A stretch of DNA of 64,000 nucleotides, from assembly GCA_943789165.1 (NCBI GenBank), contig CALSTB010000001.1:397113-461112 (forward strand), given 5' to 3'. Made by a program: the position numbers and the translations under genes. A model generated the notes under the pieces. That model searched no databases, was not told the origin of the DNA, and was given only the letters and a program-made list of their open reading frames with translations. Positions 42,005 through 51,534 of the stretch are shown piece after piece. The first letter of the stretch is position 1; each line of letters starts with the position of its first letter. Source of the DNA: an uncultured Bacteroidia bacterium (GTDB lineage Bacteria > Bacteroidota > Bacteroidia > NS11-12g > UBA9320).

Positions 42005-42880
42005 ATGGCTAAGCACGTTTCAATACCCGAGTTCAAATTAGGATCTACTATCATGGATTCAAATGACATCATTATTGAACGTTTGGAAAAAAACGCCAAT
42101 TACGACCACACAGAACCGCACCGACACAATTACTATGAAATCTTCATTTTTGAGAAAGGTGGAGGGAGCCACATGATTGATTTTGAAGACTGGGACATTG
42201 CCGATAAGGATGTACATGTACTTTATCCAGGCCAAGTTCATTGTGTTCAACGAGACGCTTCGTCAAACGGCTGGGTGTTAAAATGTACACCAGAATATTT
42301 TGGTCCCATGGGAAATACGACCTTTAGTACCCGTGGACTATTGCACAATGATTTCAACTTAAAACGACCAACTAATCAACTCAACCAAGAGTCATTTCAC
42401 AAAATTCAGGCATTTGTTCATTCAATAAACCAAGAGAAGGCCTCGAAAGATTGGGCGAGTCAAACCGTGATTCGAAATTACTTGAACCTGTTGATGTTGG
42501 AATTGTCAAGAGCAAACAACACAGGTTCTAATGAAGTCAAAAAAGTTGACAGCATGGCTTCAAAGTTTAGCAGTTTATTGGAACACAACTTCAGCAAACA
42601 ACATCGAGTCACGTTCTACTGTGAAGCATTGGCCGTGAACGATTCGAAGCTTGGCAACATATTGAAAGAGGCATATGGACATGGAACAAGTGACCTAATT
42701 GCCAATAGGATTTTGTTGGAGGCGAAACGGTTTTTACTACATTCGGATAGCTCAATTAAAGAAATAGGATTCCTTATCGGATTTGAAGATAATGCGTATT
42801 TTAACCGCTGGTTTAAAAAATATGCAACTTATACGCCTGGTGAGTTTAGGATTCGAGCAAAGGAAAAGTACCAAACTTAA
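42005..42880 (+). CDS. AraC-family transcriptional regulator
   Basis: N-terminal cupin-like (HRHNYYEIFIFEKGGG), C-terminal HTH_18 (IKEIGFLIGFEDNAYFNRWFKKYATYTPGEFR). Confidence 0.9.
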   Translation: MAKHVSIPEFKLGSTIMDSNDIIIERLEKNANYDHTEPHRHNYYEIFIFEKGGGSHMIDFEDWDIADKDVHVLYPGQVHCVQRDASSNGWVLKCTPEYFGPMGNTTFSTRGLLHNDFNLKRPTNQLNQESFHKIQAFVHSINQEKASKDWASQTVIRNYLNLLMLELSRANNTGSNEVKKVDSMASKFSSLLEHNFSKQHRVTFYCEALAVNDSKLGNILKEAYGHGTSDLIANRILLEAKRFLLHSDSSIKEIGFLIGFEDNAYFNRWFKKYATYTPGEFRIRAKEKYQT

Positions 42881-42934
42881 TAGGAATAGTACATAAGACA
42901 TATCAATACATACACGAAATTTGAATAAAAAAAT

Positions 42935-43570
42935 ATGAAATCAATTAATAAAAACATCTTCTTTATTTTCTTACTCGGTCTTACGAGTATCATGTTCACC
43001 TCATGTGGCGGTGATGACGGAACCACTCCATCTGCAACAGCACCATCGGATTTAGTATATGAACCCAATTCGCTCACAACAGATGTTGGTGTGGCCGGAG
43101 AATCTGAAGCTCCAACGATAAAAGGAACAGCTCCAATAACATACAGTATCACTACTACACCAGATGCTGGGGCAGAAATTACGATTGATAAAAATACTGG
43201 GGTGATATCAACAACTGCTGCAACAGCAGGGAATTACAAAGTATCGGTTACAGCCACGAATGAAGCTGGTGACGTTGAGTTTAAAGATGCCTTTTCGGTG
43301 GATGTAACTTCGAAAGTCAAAGTAACCTACAAAGGCAACATACAAGGCATCATTACATCATCTTGTGCACCTTGTCATGTGTACGGAGGTAATGAAACAA
43401 ACTACGCCAATGCTTACACCACCGCTAAAGACGCAGTTGACTATATCATTGACAGAGTAAACAGAGACCAAGGAACCGCTGGTTTTATGCCATATAGTGG
43501 AACTAAGCTTGATGCAGCTACTTTGGCGATTATCGCCCAGTGGAAGACTGATGGTTTATTAGAAGAGTAA
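42935..43570 (+). CDS. lipoprotein with Ig-like region and C-terminal c-type cytochrome motif
   Basis: Lipobox FTSCGGDD; Ig-like region; IITSSCAPCHVYGG (CxxCH) then ...FMPYSGTKLDAATLAIIAQWKTDG. Confidence 0.75.
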   Translation: MKSINKNIFFIFLLGLTSIMFTSCGGDDGTTPSATAPSDLVYEPNSLTTDVGVAGESEAPTIKGTAPITYSITTTPDAGAEITIDKNTGVISTTAATAGNYKVSVTATNEAGDVEFKDAFSVDVTSKVKVTYKGNIQGIITSSCAPCHVYGGNETNYANAYTTAKDAVDYIIDRVNRDQGTAGFMPYSGTKLDAATLAIIAQWKTDGLLEE

Positions 43571-44511
43571 TGACCAAACCATCAAACAATAGAAGGCAGT
43601 TCTTAAAAAATGCTTCGATAGCTGCCTTTACGGTTGGGCTATTCCCCAAAAGTGTTTTAGGAGAGACACAATCCACTCAGCAAACGATGGCTTGTGACGT
43701 TACGACCAAAGATTACTATGGCGTTGGCCCGTTTTATACAGAAAATCCTCCCGTTAAAACCGACAATCAATTAGCTAAATCTACCGAGCCTGGTGAGCGT
43801 TTGATTATATCTGGTCGGGTTACAAACTTAGATTGTACTGAGATGATAGCCAATGCGTTGATAGATGTTTGGCATGCAAACGATGCTGGCGAGTATGACA
43901 ACACTGGCTATAATTTGAGAGGTAAGTTTACCACCAATAGTCAAGGGTTTTATTCGTTCGAAACGATAAGGCCTGGTAAATATTTGAACGGCAGTCAATA
44001 CCGACCCTCTCACATTCATTTTAAAATAACCCCTCCAGGAAAAGACACCCTAGTAACTCAACTGTATTTTAAAGGCGATACCGATATTGACAAGGATGCT
44101 GCGGCATCTATTAAAACGGGAAACTTTGATGCCACGCACCGTATTGTCGAGTTGACAAAAAATACGGATGGGAAATGGGAAGGAACTTGGGATATTGTAG
44201 TTGATGGTGATGGTAAAAACATTGGTGTTCAAGATGTACACCTCGACAAAGGTGTTATTTATACTGCGCAGCCAAACCCGTTTGAAGACGAGGTAGAAAT
44301 ACGATACGGTGTATTTAACAAGACCAAAGTGGGTATCATGATTTATGATATTCGAGGACAATTAATAGCTAGTTTGGCAGACAAAGAGTTGGAACCTGAA
44401 AAATATTCTGCTGTTTGGAAACCGGACCCAAGCACACCTCCAGGCCAGTATTTTGTAGCTTTTAAGGTGAACGATTTACAAGTGCAATATCTTAAGATTT
44501 TAAAAATCTAA
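43570..44511 (+). CDS. secreted intradiol ring-cleavage dioxygenase-like protein with T9SS C-terminal domain
   Basis: NRRQFLKNASIAAFTVGLFPKSVLG leader; YYGVGPFYTENPP, DVWHANDAGEYDN, RPSHIHFKITPPG; C-terminal AQPNPFEDEVEIRYGVF...VGIMIYDIRGQ; TAATG coupling with the preceding gene. Confidence 0.85.
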   Translation: MTKPSNNRRQFLKNASIAAFTVGLFPKSVLGETQSTQQTMACDVTTKDYYGVGPFYTENPPVKTDNQLAKSTEPGERLIISGRVTNLDCTEMIANALIDVWHANDAGEYDNTGYNLRGKFTTNSQGFYSFETIRPGKYLNGSQYRPSHIHFKITPPGKDTLVTQLYFKGDTDIDKDAAASIKTGNFDATHRIVELTKNTDGKWEGTWDIVVDGDGKNIGVQDVHLDKGVIYTAQPNPFEDEVEIRYGVFNKTKVGIMIYDIRGQLIASLADKELEPEKYSAVWKPDPSTPPGQYFVAFKVNDLQVQYLKILKI

Positions 44512-44557
44512 GAACAGAGGGTTACCTTTTCTTCAATGGGTGATTAAATAGTATTAA

Positions 44558-46198
44558 ATGCATAATACTATGAAAAAAATCACTTATCTATTTCTAATCA
44601 TTTTACTTCTGGTTGGATCCATTTGCCAAGCGTCAATTGAGATTGAACGCGTGGTTAAATTTAATGACACACATGAAAACACGGTTATTATTCCAAGTCG
44701 GTTTGGGGAATCGTTTATCGACGAAAACACTGACTTAAGTGCCTTACGTAATCTGGAAATTCACCATGTCGATTTAGTCTACACCTCTTTTAAACTTGCT
44801 GAAGGTTTTGACCAGCAGGCGTTAAATGAACAACGCATGCGGAAGCTAATTGCGCTTTTAGCACAAATTGGTAAAAAAGACCCATCATGGAGGGCTATTT
44901 GTCAAACGGGAGCATCAACAGTTGAAGATGCCAAAACCTATTTCCACGGCTTTATTCTACACGTAGGAGCCAACTTAAATTATGAAAGTCAAGCAAAGTT
45001 TTTTGAAAGCTTTCAGAAGAAACCAAGTACAAAAAAAGTAGACAATTCGAAGTCTACAACGCTTAAATTCTCATCTGGGACAACGATTGACATACCTACC
45101 AACGCGGTGGTCGACAAAAACGGAAAACCTGTCAAAGGTAAATATGACCTAGTCTATCAAGAATTTAGAGATGCTGCGGACATCGTTTTTTCTGGAATAC
45201 CAATGACCTACACATCATCAGGTACGGAATACAATTTTTCATCTGTTGGCATGTATGAAATACGTGCGAATCAGAACGGAAATGAATTACAATTAAACAA
45301 ACCTATTCAAATAGACTTCAATGCAACAGCGGTGAAAGACGATGTTGGTTTCTTTAAGATGGATGACAATACGGGTGAATGGGAAAAGATAGAGGATATC
45401 GAATTTAATAAAGAAGCCAAAATTGAGGGGGGATTTTTAAACGACATTAAGGAAGAAGAAGTTGGAGATGAATTTGTTATACAAAATGTACAGGCATCAG
45501 TTACTGACAGCGCCTATTCTTGGGCTTATTCTGATTGGAACAACCATCGGTATTACATCCTATCGTCAGCCACATTTGACGATTTCTTAGAACGGTTAGA
45601 TGTTTCTAAAGAACTCGCAGGTAAAGTAGTGAGCATGGATAAGTCCATTAAACACTTAAAAGTTGAATTGGCCAACGGCGCAGAGTTCAACAAAGAAATT
45701 GGTGAGTTATATGTTGGCAGATGGAACAACAACATGGAGCTTGGGAATATGGGAATGGACAATGATATGAACGCCACCTTGTTAAGAGGAGGTGGGGATG
45801 CCGGTCACACCTATCCTAAATTGGTTCGTGGTTTAAACTCTCCGAAGTTTGGCGTGTACAATTGTGACCAAATCTATCGAATTGGTCGTGCTCAAAATTT
45901 AACGCCAACTTATGTAGATGCAGCAACGGGTAAAGAAATTAAGAATAAGCATGTGGCTTGTGTAATGGATTTGACATACAATGGAGCGTTTAGTTTTTCA
46001 CCTAATTACGTAACATGTAATGTGGATGGCAAGAATGTAATCCTGTTGTTTACAAAAGATAAAAAAACGTACATGTTGGATGCGGAAGCGTTCGACAAGT
46101 TGGGTGTTGACCAAAACAGTCGTCCTGTTTTTGCCATGACCGATATGACAGATCAGCTAAAATCGAGTAAAGACTTAAGCCAACTTTTAAAACTATAA
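44558..46198 (+). CDS. secreted protein, unknown function
   Basis: 546 aa; signal peptide KKITYLFLIILLLVGSICQA; no family recognised. Confidence 0.6.
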   Translation: MHNTMKKITYLFLIILLLVGSICQASIEIERVVKFNDTHENTVIIPSRFGESFIDENTDLSALRNLEIHHVDLVYTSFKLAEGFDQQALNEQRMRKLIALLAQIGKKDPSWRAICQTGASTVEDAKTYFHGFILHVGANLNYESQAKFFESFQKKPSTKKVDNSKSTTLKFSSGTTIDIPTNAVVDKNGKPVKGKYDLVYQEFRDAADIVFSGIPMTYTSSGTEYNFSSVGMYEIRANQNGNELQLNKPIQIDFNATAVKDDVGFFKMDDNTGEWEKIEDIEFNKEAKIEGGFLNDIKEEEVGDEFVIQNVQASVTDSAYSWAYSDWNNHRYYILSSATFDDFLERLDVSKELAGKVVSMDKSIKHLKVELANGAEFNKEIGELYVGRWNNNMELGNMGMDNDMNATLLRGGGDAGHTYPKLVRGLNSPKFGVYNCDQIYRIGRAQNLTPTYVDAATGKEIKNKHVACVMDLTYNGAFSFSPNYVTCNVDGKNVILLFTKDKKTYMLDAEAFDKLGVDQNSRPVFAMTDMTDQLKSSKDLSQLLKL

Positions 46199-46264
46199 TG
46201 TGAGTAGATAACGTTCATCGGGCACATGAGCGTTGTTCAAAACATTTCTTTTCAATTAGGGTAA

Positions 46265-46290
46265 AGGCACTTGGCGACAAGTGCCTTTTT
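46265..46290 (+). terminator. Rho-independent terminator
   Basis: AGGCACTTG GCGA CAAGTGCCT then TTTT. Confidence 0.85.
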
Positions 46291-46465
46291 GTTTTGGTAA
46301 ACAATTGAGGTTTGATAAGCTCATGCAGTTGTGCTGTGGGATGTTTATATTTGGATGATAGAGTTTAAAGACGTTTACAAATCGAAACAGTTCAAAGGAG
46401 AAGTGCACGTTTTAAGATAAAAGGAGACGTTTTGATCATCGAACACGTCATTAAGTAAAGAGGCT

Positions 46466-47995
46466 ATGAAAAAACTATTAATTTCAATCTTGGTATTTGC
46501 GATACATTTTTCCGCGAATGCACAAAATACTTGGAGTAACAACATTGCACAAATTGTGTACGACAATTGTTCAAACTGTCACAACCCAAATGGAATAGCC
46601 CCATTTTCACTTTTGACTTATACCGACGTTAAGCCTAATGTTTTTGGCATAAAAGCGAGTATTGAATCAGGTAGTATGCCTCCATGGATTGCGGATACAA
46701 AATATCAAAGCTATGCCCACGAACGCGTGTTGTCGACAGATGAGAAAGTAGCGATTATCGATTGGGTGAACAATGGCAGTCCGGAAGGCGAGGCAAGTAA
46801 AACGCCACCGCCTCCAGTATACGGCACAAAAGGATTTATCACACAAAAACCAGACTTAGAACTTAAAATGCCGGTATATGCAAGCAAGGCGACGGCTAAT
46901 GGTGATGATTACGTTTGTTTTTCAGTACCATCTGGGTTGACAAAGGATAAGAAGATTCGAGGTTTTGAAGTAATACCAGGGAATCACGCTATAGTCCACC
47001 ATGCTTTGGTTTATTTGGATGGAACTGGTAATTACCCAACTGATACCAATGCGGGAGTTTGTACAGGACCAACCAAAGGATTGATTGGTGGTTACGTTCC
47101 CGGATCTCCTCCAACCGTATTTCCAACCAATGGGTCGGATTTTAATCTAGGTTTTACAGTACAAGCAGGCTCCAATATTGTATTGGCAATGCATTATCCA
47201 GAAGGGTCATTTGGTAAAGTCGATAGCACCATGATTCGGTTTTGGTTTTACGACGATGAGATTTCCATACGTGAGCTCAGTACCAATCCACTAATAGAAA
47301 ACTGGCAATTTTTGCTACCTGCAAATAAGGAAACGAACGTGAATGCGACCAGAAACATTGGCAATAATGATTATTCTATGTTAAGCGTATTCCCCCATAT
47401 GCATTTATTAGGAAGTAAAATTGGGTCATATGCCATTACGCCAACGAATGACACTATTCGGTTTGTGAACATTCCACACTGGGATTTTGAGTGGCAAGAG
47501 TTCCTGTTTTTTGAGAAGATTAAAAAGCTTCCCAAAAACAGTACTATCTATGGATATGGAACGTACGACAACACGAGTAAGAATACACACAACCCAAACA
47601 ATCCACCAGTGCTTGTTAGGCCTGGACTGAACACGACAGATGAAATGTTTCTCATTTACTTTCATTATTTGCCGTATCAGGCCGGTGATGAAGATAGAGA
47701 CATTGAGGCGCTGACAAGTTTGGGAATAGGAGACTACAACTCTCTGAATGTTGCGGTATACCCCAATCCGTCTTCTGACATAATTAATTTCCGTCTGCCG
47801 GAAGAAAGTTACGGTTCCATGCAGTTACGGATTTTTGATGTCAATGGACAAATGGTGTATGAACATAAACCGACTACTCAAAGTACGAATGAATTGTCGT
47901 GGGACATTCCTGAAGGAATAGAAGCAGGTGTCTATTTTTATTCGATGAATGTAGATGGTACGCTGGCTAGCGGGTCATTTATGATACAGCGATAA
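46466..47995 (+). CDS. c-type cytochrome / copper type II ascorbate-dependent monooxygenase-like protein with T9SS domain
   Basis: CSNCHNPNGIAPFSLLTY heme motif; HAIVHHALVYLD, MHYPEG, FPHMHLLGS copper-site-like His/Met motifs; C-terminal VYPNPSSDIINFRLP...LRIFDVNGQMVYE. Confidence 0.82.
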   Translation: MKKLLISILVFAIHFSANAQNTWSNNIAQIVYDNCSNCHNPNGIAPFSLLTYTDVKPNVFGIKASIESGSMPPWIADTKYQSYAHERVLSTDEKVAIIDWVNNGSPEGEASKTPPPPVYGTKGFITQKPDLELKMPVYASKATANGDDYVCFSVPSGLTKDKKIRGFEVIPGNHAIVHHALVYLDGTGNYPTDTNAGVCTGPTKGLIGGYVPGSPPTVFPTNGSDFNLGFTVQAGSNIVLAMHYPEGSFGKVDSTMIRFWFYDDEISIRELSTNPLIENWQFLLPANKETNVNATRNIGNNDYSMLSVFPHMHLLGSKIGSYAITPTNDTIRFVNIPHWDFEWQEFLFFEKIKKLPKNSTIYGYGTYDNTSKNTHNPNNPPVLVRPGLNTTDEMFLIYFHYLPYQAGDEDRDIEALTSLGIGDYNSLNVAVYPNPSSDIINFRLPEESYGSMQLRIFDVNGQMVYEHKPTTQSTNELSWDIPEGIEAGVYFYSMNVDGTLASGSFMIQR

Positions 47996-48040
47996 GGACA
48001 AAATTCTAAAAAGGATAGATTTCTTATAGGGGTGTTTTAT

Positions 48041-48817
48041 GGTTCTGTCGCGTTAATCTTAGTAAATAGCGAAACGATTAATTTGCGACCATGAACTACA
48101 AACACCATCGATATCCCAAATCTATAATTCTTCAAGCGGTATATTTCAAGTTGAGATTTACATTGAGCTATCGCGACGTTGAAGAAATATTGAGAATTAG
48201 AGGTGTGAGAGTAGACCACTCAACAATTCAAAGATGGGTCTTTAAGTTCTCTCCTATTGTTGAAGCCAATATGCACAATCGGAAAAAGCAGGTTTGTGAT
48301 AGTTGGAGGATGGATGAGACCTACATAAAAGTGGGTGGTAATGATAGATATCTTTATCGAGCGGTTGATAAATATGGAAACACAGTTGATTTTCTGTTAA
48401 CCAAGCGAAGAATGAAGGGTTCGGCTCAGAAGTTTTTAAACAAGGCTATAGGGAATAACGACAAACCAAGGATAATCAACATTGACAAGAGTGGAGCGAA
48501 TACAGCAGGGATACGTACAATTAATAAACGAAGTCTTTCACTAAAGAAGATAAAGATAAGACGAGTTAAGTATCTAAATAATATTGTTGAACAGGATCAT
48601 CGGACTATTAAAAGGCGAATAGCAATAAGTACAGGATTCAAGGAATTTGAATCAGCCCAACGAACGTTGGCTGGAATAGAAATCATCAATATTATCAGAA
48701 AGAATCAACTCAAAGATTCAAGATCAAGTTGGTTTAACACATTTAAATCTTTAGCAGCTTGATGAAAAGTGAAATCCCTCTACTTTTGGATACTAGAGGG
48801 ATTAACGCGACAGTACC
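48041..48817 (+). mobile_element. IS6-family insertion sequence, about 777 bp, with about 20-bp imperfect terminal inverted repeats
   Basis: IRL GGTTCTGTCGCGTTAATCTT (48041-48060) vs reverse complement of IRR GGTACTGTCGCGTTAATCCC (48798-48817); contains a complete transposase. No 8-bp TSD: TGTTTTAT vs TAAAAAAG. Confidence 0.92.
48091..48762 (+). CDS. IS6-family transposase (DDE)
   Basis: 223 aa; SYRDVEEILRIRGVRVDHSTIQRWV, WRMDETYIKVGG, INIDKSGANT, NNIVEQDHRTIKRR. Confidence 0.93.
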   Translation: MNYKHHRYPKSIILQAVYFKLRFTLSYRDVEEILRIRGVRVDHSTIQRWVFKFSPIVEANMHNRKKQVCDSWRMDETYIKVGGNDRYLYRAVDKYGNTVDFLLTKRRMKGSAQKFLNKAIGNNDKPRIINIDKSGANTAGIRTINKRSLSLKKIKIRRVKYLNNIVEQDHRTIKRRIAISTGFKEFESAQRTLAGIEIINIIRKNQLKDSRSSWFNTFKSLAA

Positions 48818-48819
48818 TA

Positions 48820-48962
48820 AAAAAGGGGCGTAACCAGTCACACCCAAAGGAATAAACCCTTATTATGAGGCGGAAATTAAATGATAAAGTACATCATTGT
48901 GCATTGAAGTCTCCAAAAGGTGGTTTTGAATCTCCCACCGTTTTGCAACTTTGGGTATGAAA
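48820..48962 (+). repeat. integrase-tail repeat copy A (3' coding tail, spacer and promoter-like segment)
   Basis: AAAAGGGGCGTAACC...CACCCAAAGGAATAAACCCTTATTATGAG...GAAGTCTCCAA...CGTTTTGCAACTTTGGGTATG aligns with 50970-51112. Confidence 0.8.
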
Positions 48963-49080
48963 AAAATACCAATAATTGCGATTGCCTCAACTAGTGCTGA
49001 CGCATAACCCCTTTTTTAGTACCCTAAACAAAACATAGGGAAGAACTAATATGAACCACCAATTGATGTTAATGAATAAA

Positions 49081-50160
49081 TTACTTTAAAAACTTCTTGA
49101 AGTAGATTATATTACGATTACGGTCTCTTAGCACCAGAACATAGCTTCCTTTTGGCAAAGCAGATACATCCACAACATTAGATTCAAGTGCATTCTCTAT
49201 CATATTTTGCCCCAAATAATTCAGTATCGCATAGGAGTCTATACTTAAATTAGAATGACTTATAGTAATTTGATGTTGAGCTGGATTAGGATAAAGTCTA
49301 ACTTTGCTACTAGAAAACTCAGACATACTAGCTCCTATACTTGTATCCGATTGCTCGGGCATCCATATTGCGCCAATACTATCACCCCATAAATATTCAG
49401 CTAGTTCAGGATAATCAATAAAAGGATTGCGGTTGTGCTGGTAAAAGCTATCGATGATGTTATTTCTATTACGTTCCCAGTTGCTAACTGTATCAATCCT
49501 ATTCCAATGAAGGAGTGTGTTTAAGCGAGCTTGTAAGGGACTTTGGTCGGTATTGTTAAGTAATGTATTAGTCAACTCTAAATCAGGCTCAGAGCCTTCT
49601 CCTTCGTATCTGACAGCCATATAGAATATCATTCGTGCTACATCTCCTTTGACTGCGTCAGGTGGTTCAAATGTCCATAAATCAGCATCACGCTTAGACC
49701 CTGTATTAAAGCCATTATCTATTACATCTACGCAAGTAATGCACGTATCGAAATTTCTATTATTCCTTGTGGAGTTGACACTAATGTCACAAGGTCTTAA
49801 ATGATGAACATCTGTCCCTGCACCGTTGCTTGTGCCAAAATCTCCTCTAGATTTTGCCCAAACGTGTTCCCGACTCCAGCCAGACCCACTATTATACTCT
49901 TGTGCAGCATCAACACTCCTCTGTGAATATATTAAGATAACATTATTTGCATTGGCAGTGTCCTTATCTGTGTGTTTAAGAATATCCCATACATCTGTTG
50001 ATGATGCGGTATAGGTAAATTCTGTATGATTCTTAATTATTTGATTCAGTTCAAACTTCAATGAGTCATCCTGCTTGTTATGAGCAGGTAGATAGTAAGT
50101 ACTGTCCTGTGCAGAAAGTACGTTTGGGATAAGAAGTAAAGAGAATATAATGAATTTCAC
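49081..50160 (-). CDS. secreted endonuclease I-family nuclease with T9SS sorting domain
   Basis: SGWSREHVWAKSRGDFG...TDVHHLRPCDISVNSTRNNRNFD endonuclease I core; C-terminal LYPNPAQHQITISHSNL...ILNYLGQNM. Confidence 0.88.
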   Translation of the reverse strand: MKFIIFSLLLIPNVLSAQDSTYYLPAHNKQDDSLKFELNQIIKNHTEFTYTASSTDVWDILKHTDKDTANANNVILIYSQRSVDAAQEYNSGSGWSREHVWAKSRGDFGTSNGAGTDVHHLRPCDISVNSTRNNRNFDTCITCVDVIDNGFNTGSKRDADLWTFEPPDAVKGDVARMIFYMAVRYEGEGSEPDLELTNTLLNNTDQSPLQARLNTLLHWNRIDTVSNWERNRNNIIDSFYQHNRNPFIDYPELAEYLWGDSIGAIWMPEQSDTSIGASMSEFSSSKVRLYPNPAQHQITISHSNLSIDSYAILNYLGQNMIENALESNVVDVSALPKGSYVLVLRDRNRNIIYFKKFLK

Positions 50161-50186
50161 GAGGTAAAGATATTATTAAATCCAGG

Positions 50187-50468
50187 CTATTACCAATTGA
50201 CTGTATACCGTCAGGAAAGAGTGAACCCCATAATGGAGACTATTTTAAGACCCTTTGGAGTCGATTTAAGAAACAATCAGAGTTGATTGAGGAAGGACAG
50301 ACATTGTACTCCTTCAGACATTCAGGAGCTATTGATATATTTAAGCGCACAGGGTCACTTAGTACACTTCAGAAGGCAATGGGGCACTCATCCCTCAATG
50401 TTAGTTTAACCTACCTCAGAGGACTTGAGATAGCCGAGCTGACTGAGGAGGATATGCCGGTGGTTTAG
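50187..50468 (+). pseudogene. 3' fragment of a tyrosine recombinase (copy B)
   Basis: Open reading through PSGKSEPHNGDYFKTLWSRFKKQSELIEEGQTLYSFRHSGAIDIFKRTGSLSTLQKAMGHSSLNVSLTYLRGLEIAELTEEDMPVV*; no N-terminal or core-binding domain. Confidence 0.85.
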
Positions 50469-50857
50469 TTACACTTAGAATTTAATCTATGTAAACTATA
50501 TTTTGGCGTTTCAAAATATGCTTCCCCACCATCACATTCAAAAGTAATGGGCGTAATTAATTCATTCCCAAAGTTCAAATCAACTCTGAGTGTATCGTTA
50601 ATAAAAGTGTAATTATTAGTTCCCGGTAAGGCGTTTGTATCACCCGCCTGAAAGGTATTATAAAGTGAATCGCAGTTATCGTCAATACAATAGTACGTAT
50701 ATCTTATGCCATTTTCATAGATATACATTGTATTTAGGTTGTTTCCTTGATACGTCCATTTACCTTCAATAGTATAAGTCGGTAATGGATTGTCTTCAGT
50801 ATCATCACTACCACAAGCGAAGAAGAATACAAGGGAGATTAAAAGTAAATTTCTCAT
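50465..50857 (-). CDS. small lipoprotein, lipocalin-like, unknown
   Basis: 130 aa; lipobox VFFFACGSDD; TIEGKWTYQGNNLNTMYIYENG. Confidence 0.65.
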   Translation of the reverse strand: MRNLLLISLVFFFACGSDDTEDNPLPTYTIEGKWTYQGNNLNTMYIYENGIRYTYYCIDDNCDSLYNTFQAGDTNALPGTNNYTFINDTLRVDLNFGNELITPITFECDGGEAYFETPKYSLHRLNSKCN

Positions 50858-50895
50858 AAATTGAATTTATAAAACGAAAATAAATAATAAATAAT

Positions 50896-51109
50896 TAACC
50901 TACTTGAGGGGTCTTGAGATAGCTGAGCTGACTGAGGAGGATATGCCGGTAGTATGGCATAAACTAAAAAGGGGCGTAACCATGACATCACACCCCAAAG
51001 GAATAAACCCTTATTATGAGAGCAGAATTTAAATGAGATTTATCAGAATTGAACGTCGAAGTCTCCAATAGAATACTAATAATCTCCAAACGTTTTATAA
51101 CTTTGGGTA
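50896..51109 (+). repeat. integrase-tail repeat copy C (end of recombinase coding sequence plus tail, spacer and promoter-like segment)
   Basis: TAACCTACTTGAGGGGTCTTGAGATAGCTGAGCTGACTGAGGAGGATATGCCGGTAGTATGGCATAAACTAAAAAGGGGCGTAACC = TYLRGLEIAELTEEDMPVVWHKLKRGVT; front half matches copy B, rear half matches copy A. Confidence 0.85.
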
Positions 51110-51505
51110 ATGAGAACCATTCTAATAATGCTGTCAGTCTTATTATCTTATTCGACACAAGCACAAGTAATACCTCCAAAGAAAGCCAGTAAGATAGTTG
51201 TAACACTAGATTCAAACGCTTTTAACACTTCGTACAAGTTTCTAATAGAAAAGGGGTTCACAATCGACAAAGCAGATCGAGACTTAGGACTCATTAAAAC
51301 AGTCAAAAGAGACATGCACACCATCAATGTCAACATCTTAGATTCGACAGTTTATTACTCCGTTACGTTTGTAACGTTAGTGGGTCTTACACTAGAACCC
51401 ATGACCATTGAGGCTTGTTGGTGTGGTATCTTAGGCGATTACCGAAAGAAGTACTTTAAGAAGCTCATAGCCCTATTCGAGGGTAAAGAGTACACATTCA
51501 AATAG
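51110..51505 (+). CDS. small secreted protein, unknown
   Basis: 131 aa with signal peptide MRTILIMLSVLLSYSTQAQ; TAACTTTG five bases upstream of ATG. Confidence 0.6.
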   Translation: MRTILIMLSVLLSYSTQAQVIPPKKASKIVVTLDSNAFNTSYKFLIEKGFTIDKADRDLGLIKTVKRDMHTINVNILDSTVYYSVTFVTLVGLTLEPMTIEACWCGILGDYRKKYFKKLIALFEGKEYTFK

Positions 51506-51534
51506 TACCATGAGATAACTGTATTGAGTTAAAA

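Noticed and set aside
48091-48762. IS6 transposase interrupted or degenerate
   Set aside because: All three catalytic acidic residues and both terminal repeats are present; it looks complete.
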